A DNA stretch of 64,000 nt, from contig NC_089749.1 of NCBI RefSeq assembly GCF_040412425.1, positions 33,638,313 to 33,702,312 of the forward strand, read 5' to 3'. The DNA is from Macrobrachium rosenbergii (Eukaryota; Arthropoda; Malacostraca; Decapoda; Palaemonidae). The notes beneath the pieces are model-generated. The model was not told the DNA's origin. It saw only the letters and a program-made list of their open reading frames with translations, and did not search any database. Positions 22,462 through 35,975 of this stretch are shown one piece after another. Each line of letters opens with the position of its first letter. Positions within the stretch are counted from its first letter, which is position 1. A program made the position numbers and the translations under genes.

Positions 22462-22870
22462 ACTCTCTCTGCTCTCTCTACTCTCTCTCATCGTCACCCA
22501 AATACTCAGAAATTCAAGGACCTTTCACCTTGTCAAGAGTGAACCTTGTTCTGCAGAGGGGGTGAGGTTCATTTTATTCGTTTGTATATGTTATAAAGGT
22601 AATCTGGCTTTCTGAGGCAGGTCGGCTGTCAAAGCACGGCCCGGTGCGTATTGGTGACGGGTAACCGAGATGCTGATTTCTGGCGTAGTGTGACATACTA
22701 CAAGCGACAAACCGTGCCGCGCATGCTGTTTGGCACGGCGAAAAATCCCGCCGGCATGTTATCTATGGGACCTGATATACTAGAGGCGGCATGCGCGCGT
22801 CTCGAGCGGGAAAGTAATAAGCCGCGCGCGGTTTCCTCAACCTGAGACGAAAAGCGTACTATGCCGCGCG
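22380..22870. repeat. (CT)n tracts and CpG-rich island, mirror of left arm
   Basis: Interrupted (CT)n at 22425-22490 mirrors the (GA)n pair at 18784-18908. GC-rich sequence with GCCGCGCATGC and GCGGCATGCGCGCG at 22680-22870 mirrors the CpG island at 18362-18440. The 18-bp palindrome of the left arm is lost here. Confidence 0.65.
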
Positions 22871-25800
22871 CGTGGCTATTGTATATAATGTAGTAACGTT
22901 ATCTTATATGCTGCCGGCTCACTTGTATTTCATTGCTTCATTGACCAATGCCAGTTTCACCAACACGAAGTAGAGAAACAAACTTTAAACTAATAAGATG
23001 TCTGTTGACCTGCTGTACGCAGTACTATCTATTGCAGTATTTATCGCTAAGCACAAACTGCTGTTCTTGTTTTTAATATAATTCATTCCTTAACAATACA
23101 AAAGTGCAATTTGTAATTTGCCACATCATCTACTCTGTGTCAGTGGCTGAAGAAGCCGCACTGCAGTCAAATTTGCCCTTATGAGTGAGGAGTGGTGAGT
23201 GGTGGAGAAGTCAGTGAATGAGAATGAGGAGAGGTGGGAGAGTGAGTGAGAGAGGAAGAGAGAGTGAGAGGTGGTGAGGCGAGGAGTCACGGTGATGATG
23301 TCGTGAGAGGGCGAACACTGGACTGAACGGCCTCTGAAAGAAGATTTCGGAAGGCCTCATTTGGTGATGGTGATAATTTCAGATGTTGGCGCTTTCTTCT
23401 CTGTGCATTCATATTCTCACGCGTAGAGCGACCAACGAAATGTCCCAACGAGAGAATGTTCAGCCAACAATCTAAAACTTCGTCGATGTGATAAACTGTT
23501 CGTGTGTTCTCTTTCGCCGAAGTCATGAAGGAGTGTGTGCGACATTCGATTTTGTCAAGCGAGCTGCGAGCGGTGTTTGGAGAGCAGTTGGCCCATGGCC
23601 CGGTTGACACGGCATGTGAAATAAACAGCGGTGTTCTTTTGCATCGTGTGTGCATGAACCTGCGGCAGAAAGACGCGCGATCGGGAGCAACAGAAAGAAC
23701 GGTAGCTAATGTCTGGCCCCCACAGCGGTGACTGGCTGCTGATGATGTATTAATAATGATAACTCGTAAATTATCAGAGCTGAAATGAATGAATATAACT
23801 GTTAACTCGGCAGATAACCTGCAAATTAAGCACGCAAACCATTGACGGTAAGCCTCGAAATGTTGGTTTCGGCCTCCCCGCAAACCTGACACTGCGGCAG
23901 CAACAAGATGCCGACTACAGAGCCGGTGTTCGTCGCTGAGCACGAGCTCGCGACATCTGGCCGCATGTCACGACGCTAGCAGACCTGCCAGCGGACCCGT
24001 AGCATCACGAAGGCAGCTGAAACGGTCGCAATTTGCGTGGACGAGATAACTGGCTGGAGGTCGCCGGTATCAGTGTCGGCCGAGTGGGCTGAAGAGTCGT
24101 CAGTCCGTCCCCCTTCGTGGCAGGTCTCTGGAACCAGGGCGGAGCCGTCGGCGCTCAGCTCCAGACTCTGTGCATTCCTTAGTCCTGCAGCTGATCTGTA
24201 GTCCGGTGCAGATAAAGCGCCAGGCAGCATGCTGGCCGTCTAGGAAGACCAATTGCTTTGCGAATGGTTCTGTTTGCTGGACACTGTCCCAGTCTTCTGT
24301 CTCTGCAAAGCACCCACTCTCACTCCTCCAGCATTCCTGCTCTACAGCTACGGCTACTATATATGCTCTACTCTGCTACTGCTATATATACTTACTATGC
24401 TATATATATATATATATATATACTACTATATCAAATCGACTTCTCTTCAAAATGGGGGACGGCGAAAATGCCTTTTCTGGAGGCAAACGAAACTGTTTCA
24501 CATATGCATTCTCAGAGAATTCTGCCATAACACTTAGCAATTTTTAATATTTGTTTCCTTCTTGTCTGTGAAACGAGCCTTTCACGCATCTACTGCAGAC
24601 ATGACACTACTGCCATTGCAAATCGGCATGAGAAATACTGACTCTCCAGTCGAATTTTGCATTTGCAATGTTCGCTGACGCGTGCATAATGTCGGCACAG
24701 TGTGGCGTAAGGAAGACCATTTCATTTTTGAGGTTTCAACACTAGTCAATAATTCTTTTAAAAAATATTTTCATCCATTTACTTTTCGCTGAAATCCAGG
24801 CATCGACCAATATGACATCTTGCTGTACTTTGAACGACTTTATTGTTTAGCTGGACTGATTCACTCTCGAACACTATTGATCGTTGCTGTGTTGCTGAGA
24901 GCTTGTTGGCACACAAAATATGCCAGAAGTTGACGCAGACTGCTTTTCAGCTGGTGTTGCTGAATATTGATGCGGCTTTGTTGAAGACTTTTGTGCTCGA
25001 ACGCGTTGATGAGCCATGCTCTGTGATGTCGGCATCGGTACGGTGCTGATTGAGCATTCGTCCCAAGACAGCTGAAGGCAGTCGCTCCGGCATCCTGCGC
25101 TGTTGCATACGGGAGGCTTGAAGAAGAAGGATCGCTAAAAATAAAGAAGGGCTGAAATCGATCGTCGGAGAAAGAACAGTAAATGCTCGAAGTTCTTCGG
25201 CGTCGGTTTGCAACACATAATGTATGTGAACGCTCGGCTACGACCTGGCGGCGCTCCCCGAATGAAGTCGGTGCCTCGGCATTTTCGGAAAGCGCTGCCG
25301 AATGCGCGTTATGGCTAACACTAACATTAAATAGAAAAATAACGAAGGAAGACTAGAGGAACGCGAAGTTTGGTGTGTTTGATGATTGAGGGTGGATGAT
25401 CAGCATGCCGATTGCAGCCCTCTAACCTCCTCGGCAATGGTTCATCTGAGGGCAGACTTTCTTTGAAAACTAAATCAATACTACGCTTATTAAGTCGGGA
25501 GAGAAAGGAAGATTTATGTGACTGTCCTCAGTGACTTATCGAAAGCCATGGATGAAGCTCCATTTTCACTGACGTCGCATCGGCTTTCACGTGTGACGAT
25601 TTTCGGTTGAACGAAAACATGTTGTTATTTGACTCCCTAGGCTCGGCGACAACAAGACCAGACATTTCGTCGAATATTTCAAAGAATTTGCCAATTTACA
25701 TATCTCACGGTTTCGTCAGAATTGATTTTAACACTACGCGATCTTCAATGTCATGACATGTTTGGTGTGATCGACGTGCGTGGCAATGTCGTAATTATTG

Positions 25801-26493
25801 GTTGTCTGACAGACTCAGTTCGAAGATGCTGACGAAGGCGTCTTTCGCCAGCTGGGAAGATCACGAAGACAAACACTGTTGCTGTCGCTACGAGAACTAG
25901 AAATGTTTCACGCTGACTCTAGCGAAAGTGTTCGTAAACAAATGAGCGATATTTCCAGTATTTGTTGCCGAAGATGTTCGACTCTATAACACCGTCTGGT
26001 ACTCTAGAAACCACCGTTCATATTTCAGGAGAAGCAGTGACTCCTCTGCAATGAGGTTTCGTCAAAAATGCTGCAGCTTCAGGCGACAAACTGATGACTT
26101 TCCCTCACGGCCTATGAACCGCTCGATAATTTCACAATTTCTGTGAGAGGAGAGGAGAGAGGAGGCGAAGGCGAAGGTATCTTCATTCAAATAGATCGAT
26201 AATTCGAACGGACATGTTCGCCGGAGTATGCTGACAGAGGAATACGATTCCATTCAATGGAGGAGGAGGAGGACGATTATTAAATTCCCAAGTACGAAGA
26301 CACTGGTCATTCATATATGCTGGAGATCTACAGTCACATCTTCTGGACGAGTCCCTTGATTTGTAATAACAATTCCTGTTCATTCGCTATAAACAACACG
26401 GTAACTAATAAAATGCTGATTTCGATAAACATCTCTGTAATGAAATCACTGAATGTGATAGGACTGACTTGTAAAATGTAAATCATAAAAGTT

Positions 26494-26494
<1 letters not shown>
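22871..26494. other. Right-arm sequence without recognised gene
   Basis: Mirror of 14115-18360. The longest frame (23287-23943, minus, 218 codons) has no recognisable domain and no equivalent in the left arm. The degraded hairpin repeat is at 25375-25432. A TA-rich stretch near 24395-24425 roughly mirrors the (GA)n position of the left arm. Confidence 0.45.
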
Positions 26495-26527
<33 letters not shown>

Positions 26528-27002
26528 CTCTGTATATATATATCTCATAGGTTTGGCACATGTTGAAAATACCAAATGACGAATATGTCTCATTACAGAA
26601 TATGAATAATATTGCAAAGATCTCAATAAATCTCCGAATCTGACTGCTTTCTTTAAATTATATTTATATTTGACTAAAACTAAATAAGATATTTGTATTT
26701 TCTATGCTTATTTGGTATCCTTTGTCACTTTCGGAACGTTCTAAAGCATGTCGGAAGAGGAGAAAGCTTTTTGGCGGCGTCAAAATGTTCTCACGCTAGA
26801 ACACAGAGAGTGGTGCATGGCATGCTAGATATCGCTATGTAGTATGAGAACAACCAGTTATCAACAGAATCATCATTGCATAACAAAATGGCTGATTAAT
26901 TTAAACGTCACATTCGGAAGTTCATGCTAATTGTGTTGATGAACAGACTACGACTAGCATCTGCTTTATCTAACTTTACTATAAGAGTAATGTCAAGTAT
27001 AT

Positions 27003-27065
<63 letters not shown>
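26495..27065. repeat. (CT)n and (TA)n tracts, mirror of 13489-14114
   Basis: (CT)n at about 26495-26525 and (TA)n at 27005-27065. The sequence between them matches 13560-14060 in complement. Confidence 0.9.
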
Positions 27066-27071
<6 letters not shown>

Positions 27072-29959
27072 ATTATATATAATTCAATTTATCATGAAAT
27101 AATATAGATAAAATTAATAACTGTAATGTGTACAATCTATAATGCTACGAATATTTAGAACTTTCTGCATGCTATTCCTGTGACAAGTGTCCTTTTGTAG
27201 ATCTGTTTTAACCACGATATTTCATGTTTTCTGAGTGAAAAACACGATAACACGCGATTGTTCCTTCGAAAAGACGAGAGGCCTACTCAAACTATTTGAA
27301 ATAGTGCTCTTCATCTCCTCGCTACAACCAGCTACTCATGGTGAACCCATCGCTTCAATATTATTTCTTCTTCAATGGCTTGTGGCTGCACGAAACCGGT
27401 GCGAAACGTGAGCTAAACCCCTGCATGTGAACTAGTTCGAAAATTGTGGCGTTCGAATCTCAAGCTTCTGCCAAAAAACCTCTCGACATGTAAGAAACGT
27501 AACGGAGTTCGAACGACCGCAAGACCTGAAAGCACGGTAGCCAGTAGTGGAAGAAGTAAACGAACCCCGCAGTAACTTTGAATAAATACCCGTATTACAG
27601 AACGAAGACTCCTAGGCGTATTCATCACGCACGTCAATCTCTTGAACGATTGTTCTACGGCCGACCTTTCGAAAGTCAACCCCCTTTGGGCTTTCAGCCA
27701 GAAGGCCTGGCGTCGGTGTTTCTGCGGAAATTCGGTGTCTGCTGACAAACTCGTCCTGAACAGTGACAAGACCGTCTTGCTTTTATTATTAAACAAAGAC
27801 GGTAATGCGCTTGTTGTAAACAGATAAACGATTTAGCTTACTAAATATGAGTAACGAAAACACTGATAGAACAAGCTAACAAACACGTTTCACAGTAAAT
27901 AATAATAATAAAAATGCTTTACAAAAAACACAAAAAATTCTGAACACACTTTTCCTACTATTATAAGCACTGTTAAGATCAAAATGTTCAAATATGTGTG
28001 TTTGTAGCTTTGTTACACTGATCAGCAATAGTGTAACCGTTATAAATAAGGGAAATACATTGTTCTTCACGGACAAGTCATTCTGCTAGCGTCATATCCA
28101 GTTGAGAGTCATTAACATGCTATCTGCAATTCTGAGCAAAACACTCACTCCCCTCTCTATGTTCAAACAAAAACGCCTATGCAGCAACATGTTTGCTGTG
28201 GTGTTCGATAAATAAACGCAACCTGTTGTAATACAAACATAAATATTTTAATTGCAACGCGCCAGAAGGCCTCAGGCTGATTGGCTGTGTTTCTAAAACT
28301 ATTTGTCTTTACTGCGCGCACATTTTTGACGGTAGTGCAGTTGACTGCTGAACGCAAGCTGCTGATCGGCTCACAAATGCTGACGAATTATTTCACGAAT
28401 AACTTTGTCTGTTTCGCTAACTGAGTGAATTGTTGCCATGGCAAAGGTGTGCTATAAACACAGTGCAGAAAGAGGAAGAAGCGAATGAAAGACCTTCTCG
28501 GCCAAATGAGCATGCTCCTTCACCTGTCCGCAGAGGAGCCGAAGGTTTACCTCGCTCTTTCGAGAGCGGCTGCGTATGAAGAATCGGCAAACATCGTTAT
28601 TTAATATCAAATGAAGCCATTGCGACACCAGATGGTGTCCTATGAATGCATTGCTTATCCTCGACCATTCACCTTGTGTTTCAATAATTTATCTATATTT
28701 TCGTCTGCGTACCTAATAATTTGTATTTATCTTTGCTTTTCTTTTTCTCGTAACTGATCTCCTTTCTACGTTTTCATTATCTGTGTCATAATTCGTCGTT
28801 CGATAACCGTGTGTAACTAGCCAGTCTAAACTATCGAGTCAGTCATTTGCTTCGTGAAGACAGCTGGGAAGCGACAACAGCGGCTGCCTCTCGTAACGAA
28901 GCAAATCGGTATGTATGAAATGTTGTGTTGACAACTGTAGTCTGAAGTAATCATGAAGTTTCCCAAATGTTCACAGAACCCTGAGTCACGCAGGACCCAC
29001 TGATCCTAAGTTTGTTGTCACGGGTGGTGAGCTGTCGCTAACGCTGCAGCTCTCTGGTGCGACGCTGGCTGCAGTTGTGTTTGGAGCCTGCGCAGGACAG
29101 ATCACCCGATGTAGGGTACGGCAAATATGGCCAAATTTCCACTGAACTGACGTTGTATTATCACGGAAGGTCGGAAAAGTAGCCAGGTGTATCGTGCTGT
29201 GTTACAACCTGAGCGATCAGTTGCAGAAGTGTTGTACCTGATTTATTTTTGGAGCAAACGAGAATGGCAAAACTCTATTCTTGATGAATAAATTTTTAGA
29301 CAAATCGTATTGGAGAAAGAAATGTATGGCTGAAACGTTACTGAAGTTCGGTCGGCAATTTCAAATGATTGTATGCACGCCCGAAGCCGACCAACTAAAA
29401 TCGAAGTAACCGGTGACTAACATAACGGTCAGAGAGAAAGATTTGTGCTCCTTTCGCACAGTAACCATGAAGACTTTTCTGTTTCAGGTGCGCGAACGAA
29501 GACTTCGGAGTCATGCGGCTTTCTCGGAAACTCCTGGTCTTCTGGGTACTTGTTGCTTAATCTCCCGAACGCTTCGTCGGAGATGCTGCTCAAATGGTAA
29601 AATATTGAATGAAACGAATTAATAATTCCCAAATTCTCAGAACATTGGTCAGCGATTTCGTAGTCTTTGAAAATGCGCAACCGTTATGTTACGCTCTGAA
29701 ATGCGTAAATGAATGAGTCCGCTCAGTGGCGGCTGTTCGCAGTTCTTGGTATTGAACGTTCATGAGTGTAAACAAAGAAAAGAAAAGTTGGTAAGAAGAG
29801 CGATAACCTGGTAGCTGCGAAGGAGGCCGCAACTATATGTTCGGTCGGTGAATGTTCGGGCAAATTTTTCACTGTGAGTTTCTCCCCGCGAGGTGGAGAG
29901 AGAGAAGTAACTGCTATTTATTGTGTTTGGTGACTGGAGAGAATGAATGATCGGCATAC
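27066..29959. other. Right-arm sequence without recognised gene
   Basis: Mirror of 10236-13488 at roughly 70-80% identity. Open frames (up to 127 codons, 27413-27796 minus) do not correspond to frames in the left arm. I see no gene. Confidence 0.45.
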
Positions 29960-30950
29960 CGGTTACGGCTTCACTGCTCGTATTGAATACTGATTTAAAG
30001 GAATATTGGACAAAAAGTCAGAGCAAAGAATGCCGAACAAAAAATTGAACGAAAAAAGGTGCAGTTTCAGAAGTGCCAACAGAAAAAGGTCAATGAAAAG
30101 TATGGACAGAAAAGAAGTGTGCTGCAAGAAAAGGTGCCAGACTGACGCGCAGACAAAGTGAATAAAAGATGCAGTCTGAACGGCAAGAAGATAGCTGACC
30201 GAACAGTACTTGACAAAAAGAGATGCGAACTGAAGGCAGACAAAAGTGGACAAAGCGCCGACAGGCAGTGCCGACAAAACGCGGTTTGAAAAATTTGAAC
30301 GAAAGATGCGGAACGAAAAAAGTGCCGACACTGAAAAAGCAGAGACGAAAGAAATGAGAAAAAGCATCGGGCTGAAAAATTCTTGTTTTGCGCACTGAAA
30401 AAGAAGATATTGACATAAATATTGGACAGAAAAGTGCGAACGAAAGTGCTGATGGGAAAGTGCGAAAAAGTGCGGGCTGAAAATGGACGAAGACATGAAC
30501 GAAAGAAAGTATGGACCGAAAAGTTGAAATATATTGGTGGCGTATATTGATGGACGAAAGACGCGAACGAAAAACTGCGAACGAGAAAGATCGAATGAAA
30601 AAAGTGAGCGAAAAGTGCGAACGAAAGTAATGAGCGAAAAGTGCGAACGAAAAAGTGCAGACAACATAGTGAACAGAAAAAAGAATGAACAGAAAAAGAT
30701 GCTGACAGAAAATAAGAACAGAAAAGTGCCCGGATGAAACAGTCTTGGACAGAAAAAGTGTGAGCATAAAAGAGTGCAGACAGAAAGTGTGGGCGAGAAA
30801 AGTGCGGATGAAAAGCATGGACAGAAAAAGTGCCGGACAGAATAAAGTGCGGACGAAGCAATTGCGGACAGAAAAGTGGGGACAGAAGAGAGTGCGGACA
30901 GAAAAAGTGGACGAAAAATTAGAGTTGGACAGTCAATGTCGGCGCCATAA
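29960..30950. repeat. Minisatellite, mirror copy (GGACAGAAAAAGTGC type)
   Basis: Complement of the 8945-10137 array and about 200 bp shorter. Units at the outer side (30720-30950) are close to consensus. Units further in show frequent change of GGACAGAAA to GAACGAAA. Minus-strand frames of up to 347 codons here are repeat translations. Confidence 0.9.
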
Positions 30951-31034
30951 TAGTTTTCATTACAGAAAACTGAAAAGAGAGTGGTTGTCTTAATACTTTG
31001 TTTCAAGAGGGTAACGCACGAGCAGGGCTAGGAG

Positions 31035-31038
<4 letters not shown>

Positions 31039-31079
<41 letters not shown>

Positions 31080-31406
31080 CCTCTCTGAACACCGAAAAGG
31101 GAATTCCGCCTGTATTCTCGAAGGCCATAAGGTCGAGAGCGCCGTACTCAGTCACAGCAACCTCTTGACGAGTCCATGTTTTTTTGCGTTTTTGATATGT
31201 AATGAATAAATCTATTTCAAAGCTACGCAGTCTCTGGATCAATAGAACCTTATGGTAATAGAAAAAGCTTTCGGGTGAACGTCAGAACCTTAGACAGCGT
31301 TGAAGATATGCGATCTCTGTTAACCGTTTCCCGCCCTCCCGGTCAGCCCCTGGGGTGATACCCGGTGTCTGTTAATCTTTGTTCTTTACTTTTCTTGTTT
31401 CAAACC

Positions 31407-31458
<52 letters not shown>

Positions 31459-31580
31459 AGCATCGGAAATCGAGAAAAGGACGAAGGGAATTCTGATAAA
31501 CGAAGGGAAAGGGATAATTCCGAAAGATAAAGTAAATTCAAGCATCTGTAGGTATCAGACGACTGGACTACTTCTTGTAA

Positions 31581-31630
<50 letters not shown>
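31039..31630. repeat. (GA)n, (GA)n and (CT)n microsatellites, mirror copies
   Basis: Tracts at 31039-31075, 31410-31455 and 31580-31630 mirror the three tracts of 8312-8877. The intervening DNA is almost identical between arms. Confidence 0.95.
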
Positions 31631-31631
<1 letters not shown>

Positions 31632-32619
31632 AAGCAATGGGGCAGGGGGTAGGGGTAATGTTGGATTTGGTATCTGTGTTAGGGGGCGGTTAGGGGCTCC
31701 AGAAAACCAATACATACCACCAGGGAAGCCAATCTGAAACATAGGCCTAAAGGCGTTTGCATACGAGACATCTCAATATACATCGACGTATGAGACAATA
31801 ATGATATTTATTATGGACTAGAAATTAAGATCAAATCAGGACTGTAACCATTTATAACATCTGATATAGATGGGACAGACGAAGGAAGACAGACAGAGAG
31901 AGAGAGAGAAGAGAGATTCTCTGGTCGTTAAATCGCTGCAACTCCCTTATGAGCCTATGTTGATCTATTTTTAATCTCTCGCTAAAACTACTATTAAAAA
32001 TAGTCTTTACATGATCAAATTCCTATTCATGGAGAAAACCTTTTACATTATTTGCCTCGCGACATCTTTCAGTCAATGATAAACAACCAAAACTCAGGAA
32101 GATTTGATAAAGGAAGAAGCCAACACACGGAACACACACCTAACACCGCCCCGCCCCAGAGCGAGATTCAGCAACGTATTTGAACTGACACGGAAGTAGA
32201 CAGGTCACTTTAATAAAACCAAGACATCAAGAAGCTGTTTGTGCAATGAAGTCCTGAAGTTTCCTCAGACTCAGCCCAACCTTGTTAAAATAGGTTTATG
32301 CAATGAATCCTGAGAGACTCAACACAAACGTAGCCTGGTGACTTTTCATGAAATACACGACTCCAGGTGAGAGCTACTTTACGGAGGAGGCCATTATATT
32401 ATTGTAACCTTAGGAGGCTAAATCACAAGAAGAGGCCTACACAAGCTTTATCTGGCCCATCCCACTAAACGATTGTTTGATTGCGAAGTGAATTCTCGCT
32501 AAAAGCTCACTATGATCTAACTAATAGCTTAGGCCCAAAAGCCTAAAAGCTTGGCCTAGGTTTAAGTAAGAGTGTGATGATCAGTGTATGGGCTTGGGCT
32601 ATTTGCAATGGCTAGGTCA

Positions 32620-32892
32620 TGTTTGAAGAAGACCTATGAAGGTCTAGAGAGTCATGTCTGAAGAGAAGAAGAAAGACCTATGAAGGTTTAAGTCATTTCT
32701 GAAGAAGAAGACCTATGAAGGTCTGAAAGGTCATATCTACAGAAGAAGAAGAGAAGACCTATGAGGTCTGAGTCATGTCTGCAGAAGAAGAAGAAGAAGA
32801 CCTATGAAGGTCTGGAGTCATGTCTGAAGGAAGAAAAAGAAGAAGAAGAAGAAAGAAGAAGAAGAAAACCTGAGGTCTGGAGATTCGTGTCT
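32620..32892. repeat. CTT/GAA-rich satellite remnant, mirror copy
   Basis: A short inverted stretch of the 6151-7310 satellite (GAAGAAGACCTATGAAGGTC units), ending abruptly. This is the outer boundary of the right arm. Confidence 0.9.
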
Positions 32893-33689
32893 TAATCCCA
32901 TCCTAAGCCTGTTGCTCGTTGACGTTACTCTACCAAACTAGAATCATCTTCCAAAATCTGGTTTCTGATGATTACCTTTTTCTTGGTGATTTATGGTTCA
33001 CTTTAAACAAATTCTCATGATCTGCCGCATGTCCCTCATGGCTCTTGTATCTTCACCACGGAACAATTTTTATGGCAGATCCGCCAGAAGTCATGAATAA
33101 TTCTGACGTCCTGTCAGCCACCTTCCGGAAGTTAAGAATGGCAGCATTAAATGATTCCGCGTCCCAGCGACAGCAAAGTCAGAGCCAATGATGAAATCGC
33201 CCCAACAAGATTATTTGATTCCGCTGACGCTTCGTCATACTGTTAACAAGTTTTCCACTGTCGTGGCGCTCTTCATTTGCCTTGCATTCCGGCTGAAGGA
33301 ATAATTACTGCTCTCATACTTCTTCTTGGGAGAAGGTGGTGAGGGGAAACAAAGAAGACTGTTTTGTGTATAAGTGTGTGATTGTGATGCTGCTTAAAGA
33401 GAATTTAGTTTTGACAGTTCACATTCTTTTGTTGCCTGCTAATACTTCGGTAATGGTTTACTGCAAAATTTTCTTCGACGATTTGTTTCACGCAGAGGAT
33501 TTCGTATGTTAGCGTACGAATGCCATTCAGAAACCGAACATCTTCACTTCAGTTTTTTCCATTCTGGACCTCGATTAAACGAACGGCAGTACACTTTTCA
33601 TGTTTTGTTCCATATTCTAAATTTCTACTTACTGTCAACTCCGGAACAATTTGCTTTGCTCTTTGTAGTAGACCTTGTAAACAGGTTAT
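32893..33689. other. Unique DNA beyond the palindrome, no gene seen
   Basis: Ordinary sequence. The open frames at 33506-33739 and 33520-33708 show no domain. Nothing recognised. Confidence 0.5.
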
Positions 33690-34010
33690 GTATTGTAGGC
33701 GCTACTAAAGGATGTTTCCAGAGTCCCTCCGGCCCCTAGCTGCACCCAGTTTTTAGTCTTTTACTTTATCTTCCTTCCCGCACCCTTTCATCCACCAGCT
33801 CTCCAGACTCTTAACTATTACTTCTTAGTGCAACTGTGAGGTATTTTTCAAGTTTCACCTTTATATCCTTATACTTGATGTCATTTATTTTCTGGATCTC
33901 TTTACCTTGTTGTCCAGCTTCTCCAATTCTCTCTCACTGTCTTAAGTACTGAAAGGCTGAAAGTGCCCAAGCGCTTGGCTTTATAACCTAAATTTCATGA
34001 TTCATTCGTC
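33690..34010 (+). repeat. Dispersed retroelement-like tail
   Basis: CCCTCCGGCCCCTAGCTGC, then CCTTTCATCCACC, GTGCAACTGTGAGG, and GCTGAAAGTGCCCAAGCGCT, GGCTTTATAACCTAAATTTC at the end. I recall this layout as the 3' part of a very common decapod non-LTR or SINE-type repeat (memory, not checked). No coding part is attached. Confidence 0.5.
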
Positions 34011-35379
34011 GGTGGTCTATGTTGTAGATTGAGCTGGCCTCAGCCCAGGCTGTTAGTCCGGGAGAAACCGGTAACCTTCTGTTGGTCCAGGGAAACTAGC
34101 TTGTTCATCACTCTGAAACATGAAGTTGTCAAGATAATTCAAAACATCATAAGGTCTTATTAAATAAAAAAAAAAAAAAAGACGATCCAGTTTGTGCATA
34201 TCACTGTCAGAGCTTTCCCCTACCCGCTGCATTGTTTTCAGAGAGCAAGAACAGCAGCCCGATGATGCAGATAGTGTTTCCTGTTGTGATAAATGACTCG
34301 GGGAAACGACGAGCGCCAGTCTTTTTACAAGTGTTCCAGTTCATGGCTGTGAATCACTTACTTGTCAAAAAGGACCTCGTTTTCTCCGACAAAACGCAAG
34401 CCTTGGGGAATCTTAAATGGCATTTGGCAACGTTATGAAGCTCGCTTTTGACATTATGTGAAATGATTTTTCTATAAATGGCAAAATTTCTTTGGAATTC
34501 TGTGAACAGAAGGTAAAAAGCTAAGTCACCACGTTCTGAACTTTTCATTGATGTTCCTTATAACGATATTTTTGCGCCACTTGCTATACTTGGACACAGT
34601 CTCAGGTTTGTTGTCACACCCACTCTAATAGTAAGTTAGGCTTACCTGGAAGGCGGTTAGGTTAGGGTTAGAAAATGGTAGGTTAATATCTATTAGATGT
34701 GCTGCTGAGAGGACACTATTGAGCAGACTTACGAAATAGAAATGTTTTATCTGTTTCTCCTAATCGCCAGTTTTGTCGGAAATTACTGCGTTCTCATTTT
34801 GAATTCCGTCATCCTCCTATGGTATAAAGGTGGGAATCAGTGGAAGCTTACATTCAACGCACAATGCGGAATGCATCTTTTACGTAGAAGTCCGTCTTAA
34901 CTGAATATGAAACTCTGTCTTCAGGTTCATCATCATTATTATTGCTGTTTTTATTATTTTTTGTTTTTCCAGAGATGATGTTTCTTCCATGAAGTTTACC
35001 ATTGTTTGTCCTGAGGGAAACATACTTGTTAAACGAGGGTCTAGACTAGCAAACGACGCTATCTGTTTGCCCTTTTGATTCCTCTCTATATTTTCATTCT
35101 TTACGGTAGCATTATGTTATTTTCGATTTCTCAAACTTCTTTTCAATAGTTTACAGTCATATCTGGTGACCACAATATTGTAACGCTAATTTGTAAGATA
35201 AGTTCACTTAATCTTATTAGCTTTCAAATTGATCTTTTTATCGTTCCGTTCTTTATTCAGGGCCTAAATAAAAATACGTATTTCATTTTATGAGAGATAA
35301 TTCCTTTTCATATTTCCAGCCTCCTTAAAGCCTGTGACCTACAGTTAATCTTGTTTCAGAAGAGCCATGTCCTTGTCAT
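34011..35379. other. Non-coding stretch, no gene seen
   Basis: AT-rich sequence with an (A)16 run near 34168 and a GGTTAGGTTAGGGTTAG motif near 34659. The frame at 34232-34438 has no recognisable domain. Confidence 0.5.
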
Positions 35380-35975
35380 CATAAAACCAGAACATCAGGG
35401 TCATGAGACCAGTACATGGATGTGCTGGGTATTGAGTTGTAACTGGACACAATCAAAATATAAAAGAAAACTCGTAAGTCATTTATGGACACGCTAACGT
35501 CAGGACAATTTTTTAAGCAATACTCAGTCATTTGCTTTTTATGTACTCAAGGATTTCTCATCAAAGAAGAGCAGACCAAGCTCAAGTAGCTAAAGTCTCT
35601 GTATTTACTAAAGTTTGATCAGGAAATAATCCTACAAGCGAAGATGCGCTCTTTCTTTTTTTCCACTTGATCGCTGAAGAACTCTTGATTGTTTCACGTC
35701 TCTTGGTTTTATGTTGCACATCAATTGCCTCCTGTTCCTCATCATTCGTCCCTGCTCCTCTTCACCAGTGTTATCATCTCGACTAGCTCTAAACAGAGCA
35801 GAGGCTAATAGCTGGTTCCCAGATACATTCAGGATGAAATACAGCTTCTGTCATTTCAGCACCTGAGTCTTTCAGTAGTAGACTTCCCCTACATCTAGAG
35901 GCTCAATGTATAAATCTTGTACTTTATCCAACTCATCTAGTGGAACTGAGGCTTCATTGACAGTCAACAGTTTAT
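35380..35975 (-). pseudogene. piggyBac-type transposase relic (N-terminal part)
   Basis: Read on the minus strand from about 35975: DLYIEPLDVGEV, then DSGAEMTEA and SGNQLLAS. This is the acidic N-terminal layout (-VYIEPP-, -DSG-, -LSG-QL-) of piggyBac-derived transposases. Further on, SINDLRVFFYILIVSSYNS and YWSHDPDVLV match the start of the catalytic domain (EL--FIGILL--GY---P----YWS-D-DV). Several stops and frame changes occur. The catalytic Asp-bearing parts after YWS are not found, so only the first third of the protein remains. No TTAA-flanked ends were identified. The family assignment is by motif order from memory; the exact subfamily is uncertain. Confidence 0.65.

Larger units (their letters stand above)
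20758..32892 (-). repeat. Right arm of giant inverted repeat
   Basis: Reverse complement of 7023-20708, 12.1 kb against 13.7 kb, so about 1.5 kb shorter through many small and some larger deletions. It ends at AGATTCGTGTCT within a short inverted remnant of the CTT-rich satellite. Unique DNA starts at 32893. The arm repeats every landmark of the left arm in mirror order. No host gene is recognised in it. Confidence 0.93.

Noticed and set aside
23287..23943. 218-codon minus-strand frame in the right palindrome arm
   Set aside because: No recognisable domain, and the equivalent left-arm sequence has no matching frame, so it is probably fortuitous.
29963..31006. 347-codon minus-strand frame with overlapping 264- and 242-codon frames
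   Set aside because: Mirror copy of the same minisatellite. Multiple overlapping frames are open for the same reason.
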